Shown here in pieces: positions 17,094-24,922 of a DNA stretch of 64,000 nucleotides. The DNA lies in contig NZ_PABT01000035.1 of assembly GCF_002699205.1 (NCBI RefSeq), forward strand, positions 62,001 to 126,000, given 5' to 3'. A program made the position numbers and the translations under genes. Under the pieces are notes generated by a model that saw only the letters and a list, made by a program, of their open reading frames with translations, was not told the origin of the DNA and searched no databases. The stretch's first letter is position 1. Every line of letters begins with the position of its first letter. Source of the stretch: Allomuricauda sp. (GTDB taxonomy: Bacteria > Bacteroidota > Bacteroidia > Flavobacteriales > Flavobacteriaceae).

Positions 17094-18422
17094 TTATCTC
17101 ATATTTTGCATCATCTGCATCATCTTTTTGCCTCCGCCCCCTTGCATCATCTTCATCATCTTGCTCATTTGATTGAACTGCTTCAACAATTGGTTCACTT
17201 CTTGGATAGAGGTTCCACTACCTGAAGCAATCCGCTTTTTACGGCTGGCATTCAGCATGGATGGTGTAGATCTTTCTTCTGGGGTCATGGAATGGATAAT
17301 GGCTTCAATATGTTTAAAAGCATCGTCATCGATATCCAATCCTTTCAATGCCTTCCCTGCACCTGGGATCATTCCCATCAGGTCTTTCATGCTCCCCATT
17401 TTCTTGATCTGTTGGATCTGGCTCAAGAAATCATCAAATCCAAATTTGTTCTTGGCGATTTTCTTTTGGATTTTACGTGCCTGTTCTTCATCAAACTGCT
17501 CCTGGGCACGTTCCACCAAGGATACCACGTCTCCCATTCCAAGGATACGATCGGCCATTCGGGATGGGTGGAACACATCAATGGCTTCCATTTTTTCGCC
17601 CGTACCGATAAACTTGATGGGTTTATCCACCACAGATTTAATGGAAATAGCGGCACCTCCGCGGGTATCACCATCGAGCTTGGTAAGGATAACTCCGTCA
17701 AAGTTCAAAACATCATTAAAAGCCTTGGCCGTATTTACCGCATCTTGTCCGGTCATGGAATCCACAACAAACAAGGTTTCTTGGGGCTCTACGGCTTTAT
17801 GGATGTTGGAGATTTCTGTCATCATCTGTTCATCCACGGCCAATCGGCCTGCGGTATCGATGATCACTACATTGCATCCGTTACTTTTTGCGTGGGCTAT
17901 ACCTGCCTTGGCAATGGCCACGGGATCGTTGTTATCACGGTCGGAATATACCTCCACCCCTATTTGGTCCCCTACCACGTGCAACTGGTCTATTGCGGCA
18001 GGACGATACACATCACAGGCTACCAAAAGTGGCTTCTTTCCTTTTTTATTTTTGAGATAATTGGCGAGTTTACCGGAAAAAGTGGTTTTACCGGAACCCT
18101 GCAAACCGGACATCAGGATAACAGAGGGATTACCTGAGAGGTCTATGCCTTCTGCATCGCCACCCATAAGTTGGGTAAGCTCATCTTTCACCAATTTGAC
18201 CATGAGTTGACCTGGCTGAAGCGTGGTCAACACGTTTTGGCCCAATGCCTTTTCTTTTACCGTATTGGTAAATTCCTTGGCAATTTTAAAGTTGACATCG
18301 GCATCCAACAAAGCTCTTCGAACTTCTTTGAGGGTCTCTGCTACGTTGATTTCCGTAATTTGACCATGCCCTTTGAGGACGTGAAGTGCCTTGTCTAATT
18401 TTTCACTTAAATTATCGAACAT
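17094..18422 (-). CDS. ffh: Signal recognition particle GTPase Ffh
   Basis: Ffh binds signal sequences of nascent membrane proteins and, with FtsY and SRP RNA, delivers ribosomes to SecYEG. The 442 residues show the N domain (1-85), the G domain with GLQGSGKTTFSGKLA (P-loop), DTAGR and TKLDGDTRGG, and an M domain from about 300 ending in a methionine-rich tail (MSKMMKMMQGGGGKKMMQMM), the signal-sequence groove. It is upstream of folD, probably in one transcript. Two long antisense frames over this gene are shadows. Confidence 0.98.
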   Translation of the reverse strand: MFDNLSEKLDKALHVLKGHGQITEINVAETLKEVRRALLDADVNFKIAKEFTNTVKEKALGQNVLTTLQPGQLMVKLVKDELTQLMGGDAEGIDLSGNPSVILMSGLQGSGKTTFSGKLANYLKNKKGKKPLLVACDVYRPAAIDQLHVVGDQIGVEVYSDRDNNDPVAIAKAGIAHAKSNGCNVVIIDTAGRLAVDEQMMTEISNIHKAVEPQETLFVVDSMTGQDAVNTAKAFNDVLNFDGVILTKLDGDTRGGAAISIKSVVDKPIKFIGTGEKMEAIDVFHPSRMADRILGMGDVVSLVERAQEQFDEEQARKIQKKIAKNKFGFDDFLSQIQQIKKMGSMKDLMGMIPGAGKALKGLDIDDDAFKHIEAIIHSMTPEERSTPSMLNASRKKRIASGSGTSIQEVNQLLKQFNQMSKMMKMMQGGGGKKMMQMMQNMR

Positions 18423-18472
18423 ATGTTCTTCGTTTTAAAGGAGGGACAAATTTAAGAATAATATAAAAGAAA

Positions 18473-18512
18473 AAGGACGGCTTTGGGGAGAGCCGTCCTT
18501 CTTTTGGAAAAA
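18473..18512 (-). terminator. Intrinsic terminator of the acidic lipoprotein gene
   Basis: A perfect ten-base-pair stem, AAGGACGGCT (18473-18482) with AGCCGTCCTT (18491-18500) and an eight-base loop. Read on the minus strand it is followed by TTTTTCTTTTAT, a U-tract for the gene ending at 18527. Confidence 0.85.
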
Positions 18513-18526
18513 GATTGGGGAAAATT

Positions 18527-20293
18527 TTATGGTTTCTCGAATACCAAGGTATTCACAACTCCATCATCTGTTTCATCTGTAAGTTTGATTTGAGTGGTTG
18601 TAACGGAAACTATCTTCCAATCCTCGGTCAATTCCGCAAGCTCGTCATCTGTGTCAAAATTGATATAGAACTTCAAATTTTCATCAGAATCCCGAAGCAC
18701 TCTCCAAAGACCATTTGTTATTGGGTCGGCATTGATGGATACTTCTACTTGATGATCGGTAGAGAAATTAAAATCCATTCCCTCATAGGAAGATGTCATA
18801 TCCACTTCTCCTTCCTGATAGAGAGCAATATTCCATGTTCCGCCCAAAGCGATATTCCTTATTTCAGGAATGTCATTATCATCGATGCTATCTTCACATA
18901 CTCGAAGCAGTTTCATTTCATCACCTGTTTCATCGATCTTAAACTCTAATCGTTTTTCGAACATTTCCTTAATGGGCCATTCAAAACTGACCCCTGGTTC
19001 TTCACCTATGGAAATCATAAGGGAAAGTCGGTATTGACTGTTCAGACCCATTTCCCAGGTTCCTTCCATGGTATTTACTCCATTTCCCAGGGTAACAACT
19101 CCATCTGCCATAAATTGAAATTCATAGCCCAATAGTCTTTTAAGTTCCTCTCCTTGGCTGGTAACATCTTTGATTATCCATTCGCATTCTTTGAGCAGGG
19201 CAACAAACGTCTCTCCGTCGATATCATCCGAAGGATCTATGTCACATCTCTTTTTAAGGACGACCCTATTACCTTCATCTTTATATAATTTGATAACCCC
19301 TTCTTCAAGTTCATAAACATACCAATCTCCTGAGAAGTCCGAAAAGTTTTCAAAATTAAGTTCCAAGACCACACCTTGATCGGTCATACTGGTACTCCAA
19401 GTGCCCATAATCTGATCTAAGGTAAAGGTTGACATATATACAGTCCCATCTTCAGAGAAGGTCAATAGATACTCTACATATTGTTCTGTATTGTCAATTT
19501 CGTCACGGATGACTTGTCTTATCTGGAAAGGACAGGCCACCAATAACGCATCGAGTTCCTCTTCTGTGAAATCATCATCGTTATAATCATTATCATCGTC
19601 CTCATCACAATCATTCTTGGCCGTTTCCAAGGCTGCGGCCAATTCGGCATTTGTTTCGACCACAATTTCAGTACCATCATACTTTTTAAGGGTAATCGGA
19701 AACTCAATACTTATCAATTGATTATCATCCAAATCAGCAAAGAACCTTCGCATGCCCTTATCACTTTCGACTTGAAATTCACCGGTCAATTGATTTTGGA
19801 TATCGAATGTGAACAAAGTTATAGGGTAAACAAAGTCGATACATTCAATATCGTCATCATCCCCACCTTCGAGACACTCCCGGGCCAAGGCTTCCAGTTC
19901 TTCTTGGTTTTCTATATTGACCTCGCTATAATCGGACAGCGTGATGACAATTGGAAAAACAATATCAAGGATATCATCGTCATCGTCAAGTTCATCAAAT
20001 ATTTCTTCAATTACTTCCAAGTCACTTTTAGAATTAATGGTTACCCCTACTCCATTGACATTTACCGTGTAAGGAAATTGAATAGAAAAACAACTTGCAC
20101 GATCTACAATATTATCATAGGAACCATCATTGGAAGACGTCTTTTCAATCAAAACAGCGGTTGATGAATTAGCCGTTATGGCTTGATCCTCCGAACCCCC
20201 TCCAACTTCTTCATATTCTTCTTGGCAAGAGGACAAACCTAAAACAAGTACAACCAGTACTGCACGCAACATGTTGTGAATCAACTTTTTCAT
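18527..20293 (-). CDS. Large acidic modular lipoprotein of a cell-surface-signalling locus
   Basis: A 588-residue lipoprotein (leader VLVVLVLGLSSC, lipidation at C23). No named family is assigned. Internal repeats are visible. Four short modules with [FY]P[IY] followed by a beta hairpin and an acidic helix lie at about 68-101 (FPYTVNVNGVGVTI), 109-140 (FPIVITLSDYSEVNI), 151-190 (YPITLFTFDI) and 193-229 (FPITLKKYDGTEIVV). Asp-rich linkers lie at 103-107, 145-148 and 229-241. Three larger beta modules follow at about 250-350, 365-466 and 483-585, each with a GTW/GLW strand and ending in a VVLKKRC, MKLLRVC or NTLVFEK-like strand, resembling lipocalin-like domains. Asp runs suggest calcium binding. 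It is divergent from the ECF sigma gene by 113 bases. A surface ligand-binding role with the TonB receptor is inference. Confidence 0.8.
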   Translation of the reverse strand: MKKLIHNMLRAVLVVLVLGLSSCQEEYEEVGGGSEDQAITANSSTAVLIEKTSSNDGSYDNIVDRASCFSIQFPYTVNVNGVGVTINSKSDLEVIEEIFDELDDDDDILDIVFPIVITLSDYSEVNIENQEELEALARECLEGGDDDDIECIDFVYPITLFTFDIQNQLTGEFQVESDKGMRRFFADLDDNQLISIEFPITLKKYDGTEIVVETNAELAAALETAKNDCDEDDDNDYNDDDFTEEELDALLVACPFQIRQVIRDEIDNTEQYVEYLLTFSEDGTVYMSTFTLDQIMGTWSTSMTDQGVVLELNFENFSDFSGDWYVYELEEGVIKLYKDEGNRVVLKKRCDIDPSDDIDGETFVALLKECEWIIKDVTSQGEELKRLLGYEFQFMADGVVTLGNGVNTMEGTWEMGLNSQYRLSLMISIGEEPGVSFEWPIKEMFEKRLEFKIDETGDEMKLLRVCEDSIDDNDIPEIRNIALGGTWNIALYQEGEVDMTSSYEGMDFNFSTDHQVEVSINADPITNGLWRVLRDSDENLKFYINFDTDDELAELTEDWKIVSVTTTQIKLTDETDDGVVNTLVFEKP

Positions 20294-20375
20294 ATTATAT
20301 GAATTTTGGGGTTATAATTCGATTTAAAAACAACCCTCTAAAAAAAAACCCTACTTTTCCTTAAATATTTTCAGA

Positions 20376-20383
20376 TATATTTG
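20376..20383 (+). promoter_or_regulatory. -7 element of the ECF sigma gene
   Basis: TATATTTG fits TAnnTTTG and ends 23 bases before the ATG at 20407. The -33 position holds only T-rich sequence (CTTTTCC). This would be a housekeeping sigma promoter. The divergent lipoprotein has no such element ahead of it and may depend on the ECF factor. Confidence 0.45.
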
Positions 20384-20406
20384 AACCGACAAACAAACTC
20401 CCATCC

Positions 20407-20907
20407 ATGAGCAACGTATGCGAAGACCATATTTTCAGTAAAGTTTTCAAAACCCATTCCAAAACGGTCTTCAACTTTATCTTCTATAAATTCGGGAATG
20501 AGGAAAAGGCCCACGATGCTGTGCAAGAAGCTTTTGTAAAGTTGTGGCAGAACTGCGCCAAAGTCAGTCCGGAGAAAGCGAAGTCCTATGTATACACGGT
20601 GGCCAACAATCTATATTTAAATGTGATAAAAGCCGAAAAGGTCCGACTGAAACATGCTAATAGTCTTAGCAATGACCGCACCAATGAGTCCCCGGAATTT
20701 TTAATGGAGGAAAAAGAATACAAAGAAAAATTGGACAATGCCTTGAACGCGCTGCCCGATAACCAAAGAACCACCTTTTTGCTCAACAGGATTGATGGTA
20801 AAAAGTATGCTGAAATCGCGGAAATGGAAGGGGTGAGCATAAAAGCTATCGAAAAAAGAATGCATTTGGCATTGAAGAGTTTGAGGGAACATATTGATGG
20901 AATCTAA
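20407..20907 (+). CDS. ECF RNA polymerase sigma factor (FecI-like)
   Basis: A 166-residue ECF sigma factor with region 2 (about 15-80: FNFIFYKFGNEEKAHDAVQEAF, with the -10-recognising helix following) and region 4 (about 112-162: LPDNQRTTFLLNRIDGKKYAEIAEMEGVSIKAIEKRMHLALK). Region 3 is missing, as in all ECF factors. It is followed by a fecR anti-sigma gene and a TonB receptor with an STN domain, the standard cell-surface-signalling order. It should be held by FecR and released when the receptor meets its ligand. Its regulon cannot be read here, but the divergent lipoprotein and the receptor are obvious candidates. Confidence 0.93.
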   Translation: MSNVCEDHIFSKVFKTHSKTVFNFIFYKFGNEEKAHDAVQEAFVKLWQNCAKVSPEKAKSYVYTVANNLYLNVIKAEKVRLKHANSLSNDRTNESPEFLMEEKEYKEKLDNALNALPDNQRTTFLLNRIDGKKYAEIAEMEGVSIKAIEKRMHLALKSLREHIDGI

Positions 20908-20984
20908 AAATTATGGTTTATAATATAAATTATAAGGTAGGGTATTTTAATAGGTAATTGTTAGTATAACGTAAAGCAGAACCC

Positions 20985-21896
20985 ATGCAAGAGAATTATT
21001 TGGCAAAATGGCTTAGCGGAGAGCTTTCCGAAGAGGAGCTCAGGGAGTTTGAGAATTCCCCTGAGTACGCCTCATACAAAAGGCTCAAGGACGCCACAAG
21101 CGGTTTACAGGCTCCCGAATTTGATCCGGACTTGGCCTTACAGCGCTTGAAAGAAAAGCACATTTACAATACGCCGAAGGTAATTTCCCTGAATCCATTC
21201 AAGAAATTCCTTAGGGTAGCCGCTGTTGTTGCCATCCTATTGGTAGGTTCTTATTTTTATGTAAGCACTTTGAACGAAAAGGTCAGCACAGCATATGCCG
21301 AACGTTCCGAAGTTGTACTACCCGATAATTCCGAAATCTTCTTGAATGCCGATTCCCAAGTATCCTTCAGTAAAAAGAATTGGGACAACAAAAGAAATGT
21401 AGATTTAAAAGGAGAGGCTTTCTTTAAGGTGGCCAAAGGAAAGAAATTTACCGTGTCCACCGAACATGGGACCGTTGCCGTACTGGGCACACAATTCAAT
21501 GTAGAAAACCGCAAAGACTTCTTTGAAGTAACCTGTTACGAAGGTCTGGTAAGGGTCACCCATAACAATCAAGAAACCAAGTTGCCAGCAGGAACCTCTT
21601 TCTTGGTAATCAATGGTAAGATTGTCGACGATGGGATGCCAAGCGGCTCACTTCCTTCTTGGATGAACAACGAAAGTAGTTTTGAGAGCATACCCCTAAA
21701 ATACGTTTTTGCAGAACTCGAAAGACAATTCGACATAAAGGTATCTTCAAAAAATATCGACACAAACCTTTTATTTACGGGCTCTTTCAACAACACCGAC
21801 CTTGATATGGCGTTAAAAAGTATAAGTACCCCCTCCAAAACAAATTACAGAGTAAAAGGAGATAATGTACTTTTTTATGCTGGGAACACACCATAA
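20985..21896 (+). CDS. FecR-family anti-sigma factor
   Basis: A 303-residue transmembrane signal transducer. Residues 1-75 are the cytoplasmic anti-sigma part (LAKWLSGELSEEELREFE), 76-95 the membrane helix (LRVAAVVAILLVGSYFYVST), 105-215 the periplasmic FecR domain (RSEVVLPDNSEIFLNADSQV, GEAFFKVAKGKKFTV, VAVLGTQFNVE), and the end (from about 225) the FecR C-terminal domain (SFESIPLKYVFAELERQFDI) that contacts the receptor STN domain. It sits 77 bases after the sigma gene and overlaps the receptor gene at its 3' end, so the three are cotranscribed. Confidence 0.94.
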   Translation: MQENYLAKWLSGELSEEELREFENSPEYASYKRLKDATSGLQAPEFDPDLALQRLKEKHIYNTPKVISLNPFKKFLRVAAVVAILLVGSYFYVSTLNEKVSTAYAERSEVVLPDNSEIFLNADSQVSFSKKNWDNKRNVDLKGEAFFKVAKGKKFTVSTEHGTVAVLGTQFNVENRKDFFEVTCYEGLVRVTHNNQETKLPAGTSFLVINGKIVDDGMPSGSLPSWMNNESSFESIPLKYVFAELERQFDIKVSSKNIDTNLLFTGSFNNTDLDMALKSISTPSKTNYRVKGDNVLFYAGNTP

Positions 21897-24444
21897 TAAA
21901 CAGTTAGGCCCTGTCCTTGTTCTTTTGTTTTTCATGCTCTGCAACATCAATGCGCAGAAAAAACAACAATCTTCCATTGGTCTTATTTCCTACCTAAAAT
22001 CCTTGGAGACCCAATTTGATGTCAAATTCTCCTATCTCGATGATGATCTGGAAGGACTCACCATTACAATTCCTGAAAACCTCAACTCATTGGGGGGAAT
22101 TCTTCAATATATTGAAGATACGTTCCAAATTGAAACAGAAAAACTCAACGACAGATACTACACACTCACCAAAGATGACCGTGTAGATCTCTGCGGTACG
22201 GTATTGGATAATTTTGCCGAAAACACGGTAACAGGCGCCACTGTGGAAGTACTTGGGACCGATATTGCCAAAATCACCGACAGCGATGGTTCCTTTGCAT
22301 TCAAAAACATTCCCCGCAATACATCTCTTCAAATCCGATATTTGGGCTATGTCACCAAGTACATAAAAGTAGAAACATTGCTGCAACAAAGTGGATGTCC
22401 TAAAATATTACTGGTACCATACTATGAACAATTGGACGAAGTGTTTGTGTACAAATACCTCACCTCCGGAATCATCAAGGAAAAAGATGCCAGCATCACC
22501 TTGAACACTGCCGAATTTGGGATTCTGCCAGGACTAATAGAACCGGATGTACTTCAAACCGTACAGGCACTTCCCGGCATTAAGAGCATTGATGAAACCG
22601 TATCGGATATTAATGTCCGAGGGGGAACCAACGACCAGAACCTTATACTTTGGAACGGAATCAAAATGTACCAATCCGGTCATTTTTTTGGATTGATATC
22701 CGCTTTCAACCCCTACCAAACAGATAAAGTAACCATCTACAAAAATGGAACCCCAGCAAATTTTGGGGATGGCGTGAGCAGTGTCATTCAAATGGAAACA
22801 GGAAATACCATCACAGATACATGGAAAGGAGGCGGAGGATTTAATTTGATTAGTGGAGATGTATATGCAGAGGTCCCGATAACCAACACATTGGGCATCC
22901 AATTTTCTGCAAGGCGCTCGGCAACCGATTTTTTGAGCACACCCACCTACAAACAGTTCATCAACAGGGCTTTTCAAGATAGCGAGATAACCCTTCAAAA
23001 CAATAGTACCGTTGATGATGAATTCAAAAGGGATGAGGATTTTTTCTTTTATGATTTCTCAGGAAAAATCCTGTACGACCTCAACGAGGACCATAAAATT
23101 AGATTAAGTGCCATTCACATTAAAAACAATTTAAAATTTGAAGAGACCAATCTTTCCGCCAACGAGACCAATATCAGTTTATTAAAGCAGGACAACCTAT
23201 CCGTGGGAGGGCAATTGCAAAGCAAATGGAACGATAGGTTCTCTTCGCTCCTCAACATTTATTATTCCAGATACAATCTGGATGCGCAAAATGTTTTTGC
23301 AAACCAAGTACAGCAATTGTTCCAAAACAACCAGGTGATTGAAAACGCTGTGAAACTGAACACCAATTATATCTTCAACGATGAACTCAGCTGGAACAAT
23401 GGCTATCAATATATTGAAACGGGCATCATCAATGCCACAGTGATCAACCAACCTGATTTTAATAGTGAAATAAAAGGGGTGATTCGTACACATGCACCGT
23501 TCACACAGCTCAACTACAATTCGCCGAACAACAAATTCATTGGAAAAATTGGGGCGCGCTTCAACTTTATTGAAAACCTGAACACATTCAACAAAATTCT
23601 TATTGAGCCGAGGGTCAACCTAAATTTCAAACTGGCCAATTACCTAAGAGCGGAAGTTTTGGGTGAGTCCAAAAGCCAGACCACCAATCAGGTCATTGAT
23701 TTGGAACAAAACTTTTTAGGCATTGAAAAACGGCGGTGGACCCTATCAAATGACAACACGCTCCCCGTTACCAAGAGCAAACAAGCATCAGTCGGCATCA
23801 ATTACGAGAGGAACAATTTTTATGTGGGCATTGAAGGATTCTACAAAAATGTGGACGGTATCAGTACAAGCACCCAAGGATTTCAAAATCCATATCAATT
23901 CTCAGGTGAAATTGGCAGTTATGATGTAAAGGGGATTGAATTCCTCATCAATAAAAAAGGAGACAATTACAGTACTTGGTTCAGCTATGCCTACAACAAA
24001 AATGATTATACGTTTGACTCCATTGTACCACAGTCCTTTCCCAACAACCTGGATATTAGGCACACCATTACAATTGCAAGCACCTACACGTACAAAAACC
24101 TGAAATTAAGTATCGGGCTCAATTACAGAACCGGTAAACCATATACAGAACCCGTTGAAGGGGAGGACGGTCTGGACCAGGATTATTACCCCCCCAGAAT
24201 CAATTATCAATCTCCGAACAATAGTCGGCTACCGGAATATTTCAGGGCAGATGCCTCAGCGATTTATAATTTTCAATTGAGCAGGACCATTCATGCCAAT
24301 GCCGGACTCTCCATTCTCAACTTTACCGATAGAAAAAACAAGCTCAACAAATATTATCGTGTCAACGAAGATGATGAAATTGAGACCGTGGAAAACTTTT
24401 CTTTGGGCATTACCCCGAATGTGAGTTTTAGGGTGAATTTTTAA
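21877..24444 (+). CDS. STN-domain TonB-dependent receptor of the signalling locus
   Basis: An outer-membrane receptor of about 855 residues. After a signal peptide ending at NINAQ come an STN domain (about 36-99, ISYLKSLETQFDVKFSYLDD), which passes ligand occupancy to FecR, a carboxypeptidase-regulatory-like beta domain (about 105-185), a plug (about 220-310, VLQTVQALPGIKSIDE, DINVRGGTNDQNLILWNG) and a 22-strand-type barrel ending in the aromatic VSFRVNF. The size is smaller than SusC proteins and no susD follows, so the cargo is more likely a metal chelate, vitamin or small peptide than a glycan. An ATG at 21865 gives a slightly longer product; either start overlaps fecR. Confidence 0.9.
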   Translation: MLGTHHNKQLGPVLVLLFFMLCNINAQKKQQSSIGLISYLKSLETQFDVKFSYLDDDLEGLTITIPENLNSLGGILQYIEDTFQIETEKLNDRYYTLTKDDRVDLCGTVLDNFAENTVTGATVEVLGTDIAKITDSDGSFAFKNIPRNTSLQIRYLGYVTKYIKVETLLQQSGCPKILLVPYYEQLDEVFVYKYLTSGIIKEKDASITLNTAEFGILPGLIEPDVLQTVQALPGIKSIDETVSDINVRGGTNDQNLILWNGIKMYQSGHFFGLISAFNPYQTDKVTIYKNGTPANFGDGVSSVIQMETGNTITDTWKGGGGFNLISGDVYAEVPITNTLGIQFSARRSATDFLSTPTYKQFINRAFQDSEITLQNNSTVDDEFKRDEDFFFYDFSGKILYDLNEDHKIRLSAIHIKNNLKFEETNLSANETNISLLKQDNLSVGGQLQSKWNDRFSSLLNIYYSRYNLDAQNVFANQVQQLFQNNQVIENAVKLNTNYIFNDELSWNNGYQYIETGIINATVINQPDFNSEIKGVIRTHAPFTQLNYNSPNNKFIGKIGARFNFIENLNTFNKILIEPRVNLNFKLANYLRAEVLGESKSQTTNQVIDLEQNFLGIEKRRWTLSNDNTLPVTKSKQASVGINYERNNFYVGIEGFYKNVDGISTSTQGFQNPYQFSGEIGSYDVKGIEFLINKKGDNYSTWFSYAYNKNDYTFDSIVPQSFPNNLDIRHTITIASTYTYKNLKLSIGLNYRTGKPYTEPVEGEDGLDQDYYPPRINYQSPNNSRLPEYFRADASAIYNFQLSRTIHANAGLSILNFTDRKNKLNKYYRVNEDDEIETVENFSLGITPNVSFRVNF

Positions 24445-24474
24445 ATTTTGTAATTTTATTGAATCAATCTCCCC

Positions 24475-24518
24475 GATTCAGCCAGTCTGAATCACCCCTC
24501 TTTGCACTAAGAGGGGAG
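24475..24518. repeat. Paired inverted repeats in front of the DUF559 relic
   Basis: Two perfect inverted repeats stand side by side: GATTCA-N7-TGAATC (24475-24493) and CCCCTCTT-N6-AAGAGGGG (24495-24516), followed by AGCTTTT. The second could terminate the receptor transcript. AGAGGG occurs again beyond the relic (from 24916). The arrangement looks like the edge of a small inserted unit. Confidence 0.5.
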
Positions 24519-24533
24519 CTTTTAAAGTAGAGA

Positions 24534-24914
24534 TTGATGAAAAAAAGAATCCACAACCTCAAGGAACTAGAACAGTTTCGAAAAAAATTACGGAAAAACT
24601 TAACTCCAGCCGAAGCTTTTCTGTGGCGACATCTAAAAGCCAAAAAATTACAGGGAAGACGTTTCAACCGTCAGCATAGCATCAAAAACTATATCCTAGA
24701 TTTTTATTGCGCTTCTGAGAAACTTGTAATAGAGTTGGACGGAGCTGTTCACAACTCACCCCAAGCCCAAGAATAAGATGCCAAACGTACCAAGGTTTTA
24801 AATGAATTGGGATATACCGTTATACGATTTGATAATAAAATGGTATTTGAAAACTTGGAATCCGTACTGTCAGAAATCTCAGAACATTTCGCACACCTTA
24901 AAAAAAGGAGATAA
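24534..24914 (+). pseudogene. DUF559 (restriction-endonuclease-like) protein, broken by one stop codon
   Basis: The first 80 codons encode a typical DUF559 start: RKNLTPAEAFLWRHLKAKKL, then RRFNRQHSIKNYILDFYC with the first acidic active-site residue, and KLVIELDGAVHN with the second. An in-frame TAA at 24774-24776 interrupts it; the same frame continues with DAKRTKVLNELGYTVIRFDN and ends at 24914 with KKRR. Intact relatives have a tyrosine or similar codon there (QEEYDAKRT-like), so one base change explains the stop. DUF559 proteins resemble Vsr-type nucleases and tend to be mobile; function is unproven. Confidence 0.8.
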
Positions 24915-24922
24915 CAGAGGGA

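Noticed and set aside
17173..18137. Two long plus-strand open frames (295 and 281 codons) opposite ffh
   Set aside because: They are antisense shadows of a highly conserved gene, with Ser/Ile-rich or His/Gly-rich composition and no family resemblance.
24464..24667. Minus-strand frame over the inverted repeats and the DUF559 start
   Set aside because: Composed of the palindromes and the antisense of DUF559.
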